The translations under genes were made by a program, and so were the position numbers. A DNA stretch of 64,000 nt from Epiperipatus broadwayi. Lineage: Eukaryota; Onychophora; Udeonychophora; Euonychophora; Peripatidae. Location of the stretch: NCBI GenBank assembly GCA_028023455.1, contig JAQFVV010000028.1, forward strand, positions 567,501 through 631,500. The letters run 5' to 3'. The notes beneath the pieces were generated by a model. The model was given only the letters and a program-made list of their open reading frames with translations. It was not told the DNA's origin and made no database searches. Positions 1 through 10,127 of this stretch are shown here, piece after piece (the stretch's first letter is position 1; the number at the start of each line of letters is the position of its first letter).

Positions 1-255
1 TAATTGCTTATTTGTTAGTCTGCTTTAAGAATAGATTATATTTACCCATTTAATGAGGTTTATTTAAACTTCTTTAAATTAATAATTTCACTCTTTGTAG
101 TCAAATTGCAATTATTAGTGTCTATATAAACATATTAGACCATATATAAAGGTGGATTTCAACCTTTATTGTTTAAAGTAGATTGCCATGACAACAGATT
201 GAGATTGTTGATTGTTATTGATATTGCTTAAGTGTTCACAACTTTCATGTATTTA
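1..255 (+). repeat. Family A interspersed repeat, partial
   Basis: This AT-rich, non-coding segment matches two tandem copies at 15440-15990 and reverse copies at 15261-15395 and 25700-25838. Shared landmarks are a 'gtagtcaaattgcaat' block followed by 'aaaggtggatttc' and 'gagattgttgattgtta'. The window edge cuts the left end, and the right end fades near 255-297. I see no open frame and no recognised superfamily signature. Confidence 0.75.
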
Positions 256-297
256 CACACACCCATATATAATGTTTTTATGGTTATATGATGTAAA

Positions 298-665
298 TAA
301 AAGTTTTTGGGTGAAACTGTGTATTAGTTTTGATTAATTTCCAATGTTTTGATGAAATGACATCCATTATTGTCAAAATTAATTTTTCAAAGAAAAATTA
401 TTAGATCTCAAATAGTAATGAGACTGAGTGTGAGTAAAGAATGAGATTGAGTGTGAAGTAGTTGAACATATTCTGAATGCTCAACTAGTTCATGATCAAT
501 CTCACTCTTTACCTCTCACTCAATAAATATACACAACCAGTTCACACTCAATCTCATTACTAATGCATTTTCTTTGAAAAGTTAATCCTGACAATGGCAG
601 ATGGTATTTCATCAAAACATTTGGAATTAATCAAAACTAACACATGGGTTAACCCCAAAACTATT
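298..665. mobile_element. Foldback (long-hairpin) element of about 370 bp
   Basis: The two halves are imperfect reverse complements. The left arm runs about 300-465 and the right arm about 485-663, with a short spacer. Good matches include 'ttagttttgattaatt' against its complement near 625-645, and 'gagattgagtgtgaa' against its complement near 540-556. It is non-coding. I could not define a target-site duplication because the flanks are (TA)-rich. It sits directly downstream of the family A segment. It could be a MITE or a foldback retroposon of the kind described elsewhere in this window. Confidence 0.75.
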
Positions 666-2565
666 ATATATATATTGAGACAGATGCTTTGCTACCCCTC
701 AAATATATATATAGACAAATAGGTGGGTTCAGATAAGTCTATTTTAGAATTTGGAATAGTAAACATGAGTTATAAAAGTGAGGTTGCATATATATATATA
801 TATATGCCCACACCCAAAATTGGAAAATATTTCTGTTATTCATTAAAAAGTAATGCAATAATTTTAAGAAAAGTGAATTTTGTGAATAAATTTTCTTATC
901 TTATGTATAGAATTATTTTGAATATTGTACACTAATGCTTAATCTCAAAAAAGTTTTAATATATTGTGATAAAAAAATCTAAAAGTTAAGCATTGTCTAG
1001 GTAAAGCATGTAATCAAATTAGTCTAGTGTGGACTACAAAATGTATTAATTAAATAAAAACCTGGTTTATTTTTGAAATGTGTACATGAATGTCTTAATT
1101 AAAACATGGCTTATTTTTTAAGATGTTAATCTAGAAAATTCTGAAAGTTTGTGTAGGAGAACAATTAACGGTGATGTGAAATAAAAGCTCCCCAAAATCT
1201 ATTGATTTATTCATTGATTAGATTCTATTAGAAAATTCATTCATTACTTTCTTTAAGATCACATTCAAGACACTGATTCTACTATTCAGGTTGCCCTCAT
1301 TGCCAGCTAATTCATCAAAATTATTAACACCCTGCAAACAGTTCATGATAAGTGTTCTGCAGTTACAAAATGAAAATAAAGTTATGTTTGAAATATGCAT
1401 GACTAGGTGCTTTAACAAGATAAACTTTGCACTCTGCCTGCATATCTTAAATTCAAAAACTCATAAAAATCTGATCTCAAATGACAACCTAGATAAAAAC
1501 CTCTCCCAACTAACTGACAATAAGATACAACTACAAAATGGAAAGAGTATCTCCTTCTACAATGAATTTTCAGAAAGCAAAAGTGATATACCAATTGGAA
1601 TTTACAGTACTTTCATATACCTTAAATAAGCCAGGTGTGGTTAGAATTATTTTGATTACACATATACATATTTTTACAGTAATCTTAGATTTAAATGCAT
1701 TATTTTATTCCTCATTTTATGTATATACTATTTTATAATGTTAACACCATTTGTTTTACTATTCTTATTAAAGTACAAATTAAATTAAAAGTTATGTTTA
1801 AAAAAATTATTATTGAAATTTCTTTTTCTTTCATTGAGAGTTTCGACAGTTATTAATGAAGTCTTAACTTTGAATGAGTTGATTATTATTCTAAAAATTT
1901 TCAATCCACTTTCCTCATCTATTTCAATATTTAAACCTAAGCATTTTTCCTTTGTAAAGGAAAGCAAATCTGAAGTTTAAAAGTGGACAGTAAAACTTAT
2001 AAATAAGATTTATAATTAAGTTTTTTTCAAATAGTGTTAATCAGTTTATTTTATATATAAGTAGAATATAGCTTTAGATTTGTTAAGATATTTTCATGCT
2101 TATGTATAACCTAATTTATAAAAGTATTAATCTATTTGTGTGTGGGACATAAATTATATCTATAGAAAGACCACCTTTATTTTCTAGGTCTTTTCTTTTA
2201 TTTCACTTGTGTTATCTACATTTTTATCCGGTTGATATTAGTTTGTATTATCTCTGGTCACCTGGTTGTTTTTTGCTTAAGTGCAGTCTGTTTACTCTGG
2301 CATTGCCTAGATTTGGAATAGGTACAATGCTCACTTTGTTTTACATTATCACTATATATTGGTGAATTCTAAGAGCCTTTAATCCATAAAGGTTTTATCA
2401 AGCTCATATTTTTTTACATTGGGTCCCAGTGGCTGCAATTGCTGACCTCATTATTTATGCACAAGTTAGCTCTGATATAAATTTTCATGCTTCTCTTTTA
2501 TTTAATAGCCCTGATTATTTTTCATATAATTATCTGGCAGTATGGATCTGGACCCACACACATCT
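666..2565. other. Featureless AT-rich DNA
   Basis: No conserved gene, RNA or clear repeat is recognised here. A short (TA)n tract lies at about 788-804. A 113-codon open stretch on the plus strand at 1291-1629 lacks an ATG-led start context, conserved motifs or convincing splice sites, so I do not call it a gene. Confidence 0.5.

Positions 2566-2651
<86 letters not shown>
2566..2651. repeat. (TA)n microsatellite
   Basis: This is an almost uninterrupted TA dinucleotide run of about 85 bp with one phase slip near 2618. It can form a cruciform. The apparent Tyr/Ile open frame across it is an artefact of the repeat. Confidence 0.97.
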
Positions 2652-2652
<1 letters not shown>

Positions 2653-3751
2653 TAATTGAGGAGATAAAGGGAAGATTTTTCTTTTTTACTTTTAGTAAAA
2701 GTTATTCACAAATATATTGCATATCATAAGAACAACTCTTAAAAGATTATTTTTTAGCATTATTAAATTAATTAGAAAGGAGGGGACAATTTAACAGTCA
2801 AGGCTGTCAATAAATAAAGTACACTATCAAGACATCCATAGATGAAGTATTTATTAATTTCTTTTATTTACTATATTTTCTTTTCATCGTAATAAACTTT
2901 ACTTATGAAATTAATGTGGCTGATGTTTGTTTGCTGCTATCTGTTTATCAATTGTTTACTAGTTATGAGTCCCATACTCTAAATTGAGCTACTGTCAGGG
3001 GCAAGTAATTTATTTTACATTAGATCTGCTCATCATTGTTGGTGGATATCTGGCCACCCCAAATAAATTTTCTTGGCTCATAAGTAGCCTAGTGGCACCC
3101 TCAAGTGACAGATATTCCTAAGAAAGGATGGGTGTCTGGCACAATATACAATATTGTGGAAGGAAACTAGCCTCCACATATGCACCACCTCCCTATTAAT
3201 AAATATTGTAAAAGCATAAATGGTTCCCCTATGCTTAGAGCTTATTCTTTAAGTAAATCAACTTTTATTGACCATGCTAAATTAGGGCTTGAACTTATTA
3301 TGAGCCTGATTTCTAAGTTGGCTATATTGTTAATTAATATACTTTCTCTCACACAGACACACATATAATGTGATTTAAGATTCAAACATTTTAAGATGTT
3401 GATAATAAATGCATTAATGTATTATCTTTTAGTAAACGTAATTAACAAACTCACAATGTGCCACTATTTTTCTGAATTAATAGCAAAAAAAGAGACCGTT
3501 TCATCTGCTATATCAGTAATAATAAAAAAGGTGAAATCTCAAAGTACTCATTTTAATAATCTTATGTTTTCCCAATTTATTGTAAATATACAGTAAATAA
3601 CTTAACAGACACCTTGTAATATGTAAATATTTTAGAGTAATAATAGACTTTTTAATATATTTTTGTTAAATATAATTAATGAAGCCACATTGCATCATTA
3701 GTCATCCATTCTAGTAAACAAAAAAAAAATCTTTTCAAATTTCTATTTGGT
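2652..3751. other. Featureless AT-rich DNA
   Basis: Nothing could be recognised here. The open stretches on the plus strand at 3180-3368 and 3396-3596 are short, lack motifs and are not supported as genes. Confidence 0.5.
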
Positions 3752-3860
3752 TATTAATATTTACTAAGGCAATAAACCTAAAGCATATGCGGTTGAAAAT
3801 GTGAAGGTAGGGACCTCTACAGATCTTAACCACAAGCTTATGCATTGGAAGAATTTAGGC
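3752..3860 (+). repeat. Diverged fragment of palindromic family C
   Basis: This aligns by eye with the left arm of the large palindrome at 30140-30240. It shares 'tatttact', then 'gggacctctaca' (aaggacctctaca in the palindrome), 'aaccacaagctta' and 'ggaagaa' in the same order and spacing. It shows that family C is dispersed rather than a local rearrangement. It is non-coding. Confidence 0.7.
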
Positions 3861-3874
3861 TATAAATACATTTC

Positions 3875-3997
3875 AAAAGTCATTACCTAGTCAAGCATTG
3901 GTGGTCTAGCGGTTAGCATAGCTGCCATCCAAGCAGCTGGACAGGGTTTGCTTCCTGGTCAACACATTTGACATATATAAAAAAAGTCATTATCTAT
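3875..3997 (+). mobile_element. tRNA-derived SINE (family S1), copy 1, with target-site duplication
   Basis: The body (3891-3981) begins 'tcaagcattggtgg' and carries a box A-like 'tggtctagcggt' and a box B-like 'gggtttgcttcc', as in a class of tRNA-derived RNA polymerase III promoters. It ends in an A-rich tail. The flanks 3875-3889 and 3982-3996 form a 15-bp direct repeat (aaaagtcatta-y-cta) with one mismatch, consistent with LINE-driven target-primed insertion. Its 3' half differs from the other S1 copies. Confidence 0.85.
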
Positions 3998-4039
3998 ATT
4001 TTCCAGTAAATAAAATGTGAGTTGTTAATTATGTTTAAT

Positions 4040-4382
4040 AAACATGATGTGCCAATAAACATCACATGACCACCACCTCTTATGCCAGTGTGTAACTGTT
4101 GTTAAAACAGGCAAAACTCACTATATATATTGCCACACACAGCAAGATAGAGTAATCAATAGATGCCAGAAGGCTTAGGTGCAGTGCTCTCAGATCCAAG
4201 GCTCCTCCCTGATGAAGGCCATAGGCATAAGCCAGAAACTAGTCTGGGGATATTGGATGAGTAGGCACTAGATTGGGATTTTATGCACAAGCCTTCTGGC
4301 ATTCATTGATTACTCTAACTTGCTGTGTGTGGCAATATATATATATATATAGTGAGTTTTGCCTGTTTTAAACATGATGTGC
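4040..4382 (+). mobile_element. Family B hammerhead-bearing foldback retroposon, copy 1, with 13-bp TSD
   Basis: The element spans 4053-4369 and is flanked by perfect 13-bp direct repeats 'aaacatgatgtgc' at 4040-4052 and 4370-4382. It has a leader (4053-4101), an inverted partial copy (4102-4174), and a direct segment that carries a hammerhead core at 4203-4250 and ends '...ttttgcctgtttt'. The inverted segment pairs with 4288-4370, giving arms of about 70 bp. A (TA)n tract interrupts the right arm. There is no open frame, so it must be non-autonomous. The long TSD fits target-primed reverse transcription rather than cut-and-paste transposition. Confidence 0.85.
4203..4250 (+). ncRNA. Hammerhead ribozyme-like motif in family B copy 1
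   Basis: The core is CTGATGA (4209-4215), then GGC...GCC stem II (4217-4219/4231-4233), GAAA (4235-4238), a self-complementary ACTAGT (4238-4243) as minimal stem III, and C17 (4244) in a GTC cleavage triplet. Stem I would be TGGGGA (4245-4250) with TCCTCC (4203-4208). The first pair is a C/U mismatch here, and it is intact in the copies at 5.9 and 53.2 kb. The A-A opposition next to the core in stem II is atypical. Confidence 0.6.
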
Positions 4383-4604
4383 TGAGGAGGATAACATTCT
4401 AAAAAAAATTTACACATTAAATTATTCCATTAAACCTATTCAAGAAAAATGACATATTCATTTTAAGTCATACGTGCTACTGATGCATAGAATGGCAAGT
4501 TTGAAATCTTTTTTACATTGTAATGATAAATTATGCAAATATAATTATGCAAATATAAAAGTGATAAAAATCAAAATATTGAACTTTTTACTCATGAACT
4601 TATA

Positions 4605-5106
4605 AAAGTAGGATATTATATAGTCCTCTAAATTCTTTTCTTCCTCCTCTGTTTTTGCTGTCTTCATATATAATATTGAATTTCAAAAATCTTTCACTTT
4701 TCAGCAAAAAACTTTTATTATTAATTACAGTTTCGACTGTACCATGCAGTCTTCATCAGATCTTATTCTATTCTTTCAACTTTCTCTATCCTCCATCTTC
4801 CTCTAGTAATTCAACTTCCTATACCATGCAGTCTTCATCAGATCTTATTTTATTCTTTCAACTTTCTCTATCCTCCATCTTCCTCTAGTAATTCAACTTC
4901 CTATACCATGCAGTCTTCATCAGATCTTATTCTATTCTTTCAACTTTTTCTATCCTCCAGAGTAAGATGGAGGATAGAGAAAGTTGAAAGAATAGAATAA
5001 GATCTGATGAAGACTGCATGGTACAGTCGAAACTGTAATTAATAATAAAAGTTTTTTTGCTGAAAAGTGAAAGCGTGAAAGATTTTGAAATTAGAAAGTA
5101 GGATAT
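4605..5106. mobile_element. Family G foldback retroposon with internal 82-bp tandem repeats and 12-bp TSD
   Basis: Direct repeats 'aaagtaggatat' at 4605-4616 and 5095-5106 bound a 478-bp element (4617-5094). After a leader, the left arm (about 4676-4765) reappears as its reverse complement at about 5005-5092. Between them, an 82-bp unit is repeated (4741-4822, 4823-4904, and partial 4905-4958), then an inverted copy of the same unit runs 4961-5020. Arms are almost identical, so the insertion is recent or homogenised. A hammerhead-like motif lies at the inner edge of the right arm. It is non-coding; open frames across it follow the repeats. Confidence 0.85.
5004..5037 (+). ncRNA. Hammerhead-like motif, family G type (incomplete stem I)
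   Basis: CTGATGA (5004-5010) is followed by one extra A, then a 5-bp stem II GACTG/CAGTC (5012-5016/5024-5028) directly abutting GAAA (5029-5032). A possible minimal stem III is ACTGT. Stem I is weak, about 3 bp. The bulged A after CTGATGA is unlike canonical hammerheads, so cleavage activity is doubtful. Its complement occurs in the left arm, and the CTGATGA half recurs in every 82-bp unit on the minus strand. Confidence 0.4.
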
Positions 5107-5765
5107 GGTAGATATTTTATGTACAAAAATTGGTTTAATAATAATAATAATAATTAAAATACAAAAGTTGGTAATCACAAATGGATATCTATGCCATTTA
5201 TAAATAATGCTCAATCTAAATTAATTAAAAATATATTTAAAGATAAATACAATAATCAATAAAGCAAGTCATATATAGTGTGACATTACGCTCTCTATAT
5301 TGTATTAGATAATATGTTCCTCCAAATGTAACTACACTAATTAATAATTCTAAAAGTATTATATCTAAAATGCACAGAAGTAATATAATTTATCAGTTTG
5401 TATGTGATTGTAAAAAAATCATATACTGGGATAGCAGGGTGTGCTCTGGAAAACACTATTATACAATCCGGTAAAAAAAAACTGTAACTAATCAGTTAAA
5501 TATGGCCTCGGTATTCCTTGACCATGAAAAATCCTGGCAATTTTAAATTTACTTTTAATATAAATGATACAAAAATATTATGGAAGAAAAAAGTCATAAA
5601 AAGGGGGAAATTAAAGAATGATAAATAAATTAAAAAAGATATTAAACTCCCGTATTATTTTACAGTTGATAAGGATTACAATGTAATTGAAAGCACTACT
5701 GATTAATTATGTTATATATTTTATTATTTTTATCATTAAAATTATTTGGAACTTATATATATATA
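5107..5765. other. Featureless AT-rich DNA
   Basis: I see no gene or recognisable repeat, apart from a short (ATA)n run near 5140-5155. Confidence 0.5.
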
Positions 5766-6172
5766 TAAGTAATGGGGATTTGAACCCAGACTTTCAGCTC
5801 CCTACAGTCATCTATTCCATCCAATATAACAGATAAAAGGTGACTGTTAGAGGGTTGCACTAGATTCTAAGATCTAGGTGCAGTGCTCTCAGATCCAAAG
5901 CTCCTCACTGATGAAGGCCACAAGCCAGAAACTAGTCTGGGGATATTGGATGAGTAGGCACTAGATAGGGATTTTATGTACAAGCCTTCTGGCATCCATT
6001 GATTACTCTGTTTGGCACAGGGTGGCACTTCTGTATGGAGAGTTTTGCCTTGTTTAATAACTGATATAACTGATGTATGCGATCACACATTACATGTACC
6101 AGTTACATTGGATGGAATGAATGACTGTAGGGAGCTTAAAAGTCTGGGTTCAAATTCCCATTAATTACATCT
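5766..6172. mobile_element. Family B copy 2 enclosed by an inverted pair of a tRNA-like repeat
   Basis: The core (about 5826-6058) is a plus-oriented family B segment with a complete hammerhead (5902-5943) and the usual 'gagttttgcc' end. It is enclosed by inverted copies of a 60-bp sequence: 5768-5828 on minus and 6107-6170 on plus. That sequence contains the box B-like 'gggttcaaattcc' and 'ggatggaat'. The outer arms look like a second tRNA-derived repeat captured in inverted orientation around family B. No clear TSD was found. Confidence 0.75.
5902..5943 (+). ncRNA. Hammerhead ribozyme-like motif, best plus-strand family B copy
   Basis: Stem I is a 6-bp helix of TCCTCA (5902-5907) with TGGGGA (5938-5943), including one G-U pair. 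The core is CTGATGA (5908-5914) and GAAA (5928-5931). Stem II is GGC/GCC (5916-5918/5924-5926) with a CACAA loop and an A-A opposition next to the core. Stem III is ACTAGT (5931-5936), which is self-complementary. C17 is 5937, giving GTC. Palindromic minimal stem III is known from dimeric hammerheads of Penelope-like elements and retrozymes; I infer the same here. Predicted cleavage would fall after 5937. Confidence 0.7.
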
Positions 6173-8096
6173 AAGTTAAGGATATATGATATTTGTATGT
6201 CAATATTATATATATATATATAAGCTATGTTATAGGCATATACCATAGACAATTTGTAATAAAACATAATCTACCAAATTATGTAGACAATTATTAACTA
6301 TAATGGTAACAAATCTTTGGTACAAAACAATATTAGTTACGTTGTTGAGCAAGATTTTCTATATAGTATATTTTTGTCAAAACACTAATTTACTAATGTT
6401 CACTATAGTCGTGTTTTGACTAAGATATGCTGTACCGAAAGCCTGGCTTAGCAAAATAACAAATATTTATTAACATAATAGTTGATAACAGTCTATATAT
6501 TCCGGTTGAATATATTTTATTATATATATATAAATAAGAAATAAACTGTAAATGCATTACTAAATTACTTGAATGCTAGATCTCACCCACCTTTTTTATT
6601 ATAGTATTGTTAATCTATTTTGTCAGTTAAAAGTTGATATATATATATATATATAGTTCTTTGACAAAGGCTATATAAAATAGTTGAAACATCAGGTGAA
6701 AAGATAATAAATTAATTTTGCAGTGCTCTAAATAAATCAGAAGGTTTACAGAAGAAACGGCATGTCTAGCATTTTTATATATAGACACTTTGGAAATAAA
6801 TATTGGAAAAACCTTTTGCTGGGTAGACTATAATAGGATAACACATAGTATTTGAAAGTTTATTATTTTTGCTATAATTGAAGAAAAGTAAAACAAATGT
6901 GAACTATTATAATAACATAAATAGTTATATTAACTAGTAGCCTCTTCCACTAGCATGAATATCCCTTCTCCTTAATAGGTACACATCCTAAAGTAATCCT
7001 GTTAAATTCTACTGTTGCTGCAGCACGATAGTTCTACCTCAAATATGCGGAATTATTTCCTTCTCCGTCAGCCAAGAAATAATCTGTAAATCCGTAAGTT
7101 CTCTTAGAACCACTGAATGATGCCACGTGACTCGTACTTTATTTTAACAAAGTGAAAAATTTATAGATACTTCATATAATTGCAATTATACGCATTAATG
7201 TAAAAGTAAGGGGGGGTGGTGCAAACTTCCGTTTTTAATTAATTTCAAAGGAAAAACCTTTGAAATATAAATTTAATTTATAAAAGTTATTTAAAAAAAT
7301 TCCATTTACTAATAAATAAATTCTCATGTGTTAGAACTCCAAGTATTTATTTTATAAATAAGAATTTGGAATTAAAATTTTGTAATCTTATGAAAAATGT
7401 CCCACTGTTTCCAGCCGAAGACTTTAATAAAAACAGAGGCTTAACATTAAGAGCCCGTCCTTTGTAATTTTCAGTTTTCTTTACTTTGTTAACTTTTAAA
7501 CAAATCAAGATGGATTAGTTTTATTGTGAACCTCAAGAGGTCTGAACTACTCGAAGAGAGTTATTAAATTCCTTACCTATATTTGCAAAAATTTCAATTA
7601 AAAATTTCCAAAGCTGCTGAGAGATTTTTATTCTTTAATTCTTAGATGATTAAATGTTTTAATATTCTGGTTGCGCACTTCAATAATCAGTTAAGAGTCA
7701 AACAAAAGAGTCAAAGAAGAGCGAAAGAGAGAAAAAAAGACAGTTTCAACTGAAGTAAATAAAAAGATATAAACAACAACTAAAGAAAAACATATTTAAA
7801 AATTAAAACTATCTGCTAATTATGAAAATAATTTGAATGCTGTTAAAAGACAAATGTCAAACGTAACACTAGATAATATGTGTTGAGAAAGTGTTATATT
7901 GTGTGACCGATTATTACTTTTAAGTTCTATTTTTATTCATGTTCATTCTAATAAATTTTATGTGGAATAAAAGTACAAAATATAAGTAAAACTAATATGA
8001 AAAAATTGAACCAAATCTATCCTTATATATATATATTACTGTAACAATGCTTATTTTATATATAGAGCTCGCAAATAAGCTCTTAACAAGCTTTGC
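6173..8096. other. AT-rich DNA with one decayed hammerhead-like relic
   Basis: This is mostly unrecognised. At about 6661-6695, 'TTGACAA' followed by a 6-bp helix (ggctat/atagtt) and 'GAAA' resembles the CTGANGA-stem II-GAAA order seen elsewhere, but with core mutations. Around 7000-7140 the DNA is slightly less AT-rich, with no coding signal. No gene is visible. Confidence 0.45.
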
Positions 8097-8108
8097 AGAA
8101 TATCCCCA

Positions 8109-8148
8109 ACCCCAGATCGGTTTCTGCTACTCGCTTCTTCAATGAGGT
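8109..8148 (-). ncRNA. Hammerhead-like motif related to family B, with a compensatory stem I change
   Basis: On the minus strand: ACCTCA (complement of 8143-8148), TTGAAGA (8136-8142; C3 replaced by T), A, GC/GC stem II with a GAGTA loop, A, GAAA (8121-8124), CCGAT, C17 (8115) and TGGGGT (8109-8114). Stem I is again 6 bp, but its outer pair is T-A instead of the A-T of family B, a paired change that preserves the helix. The C3 change should abolish cleavage. The surrounding sequence is otherwise unlike family B, so this is a relative rather than a copy. Confidence 0.5.
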
Positions 8149-8220
8149 GGATTTGTTTCATTATTTGAAATTTTATCAATGCACATAGAAGGATAGGTTG
8201 TTAATATTTTGTAAAATGTT

Positions 8221-8332
8221 ATGTAATACTTTTGCTTATGTATGCATGTATGCTTGTATTTAACCAGTAGAAAGGAAAATATACCCCACTTTGCCAAGCA
8301 TACACACATATATATGCAAAAGTATTACATAC
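8221..8332. repeat. Short inverted repeat
   Basis: 'atgtaatacttttgc' near 8221 and its complement near 8317-8332 start arms of about 35 bp that continue through 'tatgcatgtatgctt' / 'aagcatacacacata'. The loop is about 40 nt. It is non-coding and of unknown origin. Confidence 0.7.
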
Positions 8333-8344
8333 GTAGTGCCTTGT

Positions 8345-8412
8345 GCAGTTTGGTGCAGTAGATAGAATATCTCATTTGGAATCAGGCTGTCCCAGATCAA
8401 TTTTGGCATTCA
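8345..8412 (+). repeat. Possible tRNA-derived fragment
   Basis: 'tggtgcagtagatagaatatctca' (read in two parts, 8355-8378) resembles a tRNA D-arm/box A, and 'cccagatcaattttgg' (8392-8407) sits where a box B would lie. The match is loose, so this is only a suggestion of an old SINE head. Confidence 0.3.
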
Positions 8413-9859
8413 AACTTCTTATGAATTTCCAAGCAATAAAGCCATATTCCATTCATAAAACATATGTTATGAAGTGGAAAGTAAAATTATTGTATGATTT
8501 TTAAAACTTTACACATCCACTGAAAAACAAGAAGGTAGACAAAATTAATTTCAATAATAGTGGATTGATAAATACATTAAAATCTCTCTTTATTAACTTT
8601 CTTTTTATCATTTTTCCTACATCTTTCATCTGTTTATCCTTTTTTTGCCTTGATATTAGTGCTATTTTTCCATATCTTCATCAACAGCAACAGTAATTTC
8701 ATCACTGATTGCTGGCAGCTCAAGTACTCAAAATAACATTTTAAAGATAAATATCTATATATCTTTAAATTTGAAATGCCATACTGTATAAAATATTATT
8801 ACTATATACAATATAATTAAATACAGCATTTTGCAAACACTGTATGTAATAAACAATGAGGATTGCCAATTCCTCAATAAGCTGTATGTAATTTCAGGTT
8901 TTTTGAACATTCAACCAAATATTATTAATAATATTTTCAACTCTCTTGTACTTACTAGATTATATGTCAAAGTATTGGACATTAAATTCTTGATTTGTGT
9001 GGCTATTAAACATTAAGTAAGAAATGGATTCTTTGATGAAAGCTAAACTAGGCCACCTATAAATGAAATTGTGTTTATATCAGGAATGTAAAGAATTTTA
9101 ATCTTGTTTGGAAACTAGCTAAATCTATTATTCCCTGCATACATCTGGATTAGTTAACACAAAGATTATATAATGGCTTAGTAATCTAATAAGTATAGGA
9201 GTTTGAAAAGTTTGTTAATAGCATTTCATTGATTGATCAAAAATCAGAAATTATATGTATATATATATACGCACACATATTGTAAATAGTTGGGTCACAA
9301 ATAGCTAATGTTTAAGCAATTGAGTTTTCATACATTTTAATTATAAATAATATAGAATAATCTTTTAATTTTCCAAAGCCATGTTTAAGACTTCATTACA
9401 CTATTAATGAATTCGATTCAAATTTATTTTACATCTGTGATACAACAATACATGCTTTTTGTTCTAATGCCATCAATACTAGCACTTAATTCATTTAGTA
9501 GTAAACTTTACCTTTCTGTTTTGAATAGGCACTAGTGAGAATTTTGTTTATATTCCACCATATTTGAACATTTTATTTTTACAATAAAATCTTTTTTCGG
9601 AAAAAGGTATTGATGACTTTAACATTATTTGTTATAAATATAGGTTTTCACATGATAGATTTTCTAAAAGTTAAAATTTAGTGTTTGCAAAATATGAAAA
9701 AAAAATTCTAAAAGGAGTTTTTATCTATAGCAATGGTGTTTGACATGGATTGGACAAATTTATCAATTCAAAAATGAATAGAATGAAATATTAGATAGTA
9801 ATTGGTCAAATTTACGTGTTTAAAAAGTTAGTAGAATGAAATATTGGATATTTGAATTG
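8413..9859. other. Featureless AT-rich DNA
   Basis: No gene, RNA or repeat is recognised in this stretch beyond a short (TA)n run near 9255-9270. Confidence 0.5.
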
Positions 9860-10127
9860 TAATAAATTTATGCTATTAAAACAGGCAAAACTCTCTATAT
9901 GTATTGCCACTCAGTGCAAGCCAGAGTAATCGATTGATGCCAGAAGGCTTGTGCATAAAATCCCCATCTAGTGCTTACTCATCCAATATCCCCAGACTAG
10001 TTTCTGGCTTGTGGCCTTCATCAGTGAGGGGCAATACATATAGTGAGTTTTGCTTGTTTTAATAGCAGTTATAAGCAAGCATAAGAAATGGTGATCATGT
10101 GATGTTTATTGGCTTAATAAATTTATG
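9860..10127 (-). mobile_element. Family B hammerhead-bearing retroposon, copy 3, with 13-bp TSD
   Basis: The element spans 9873-10114 and is flanked by a perfect 13-bp duplication 'taataaatttatg' (9860-9872 and 10115-10127). It reads on the minus strand: leader with 'catcacatgatcacc', inverted partial arm, hammerhead, then the long 3' arm ending 'tgcctgttttaatag'. The hammerhead is at 9989-10030 on the minus strand. It keeps CTGATGA, GAAA, ACTAGT and GTC, and 5 of 6 stem I pairs. Confidence 0.87.
9989..10030 (-). ncRNA. Hammerhead ribozyme-like motif in family B copy 3
   Basis: The minus-strand order is CCCTCA (10025-10030), CTGATGA (10018-10024), A, GGC-loop-GCC, A, GAAA (10001-10004), ACTAGT (9996-10001), C17 (9995), TGGGGA (9989-9994). 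The outermost stem I pair is lost (C opposite A); everything else is as in the best copies. Confidence 0.63.

Noticed and set aside
2429-2659. Open frame ending in a Tyr/Ile repeat
   Set aside because: It is a translation of the (TA)n microsatellite; no start context, motif or splice signals.
4053-4369. Family B as a cut-and-paste MITE
   Set aside because: Terminal inverted repeats are asymmetric (leader only at one end) and the TSDs are 13-14 bp, unlike known DNA-transposon classes.
4655-5214. Open frames on both strands across 4.7-5.2 kb with repeated peptide blocks
   Set aside because: They follow the 82-bp non-coding tandem units and inverted arms of family G.
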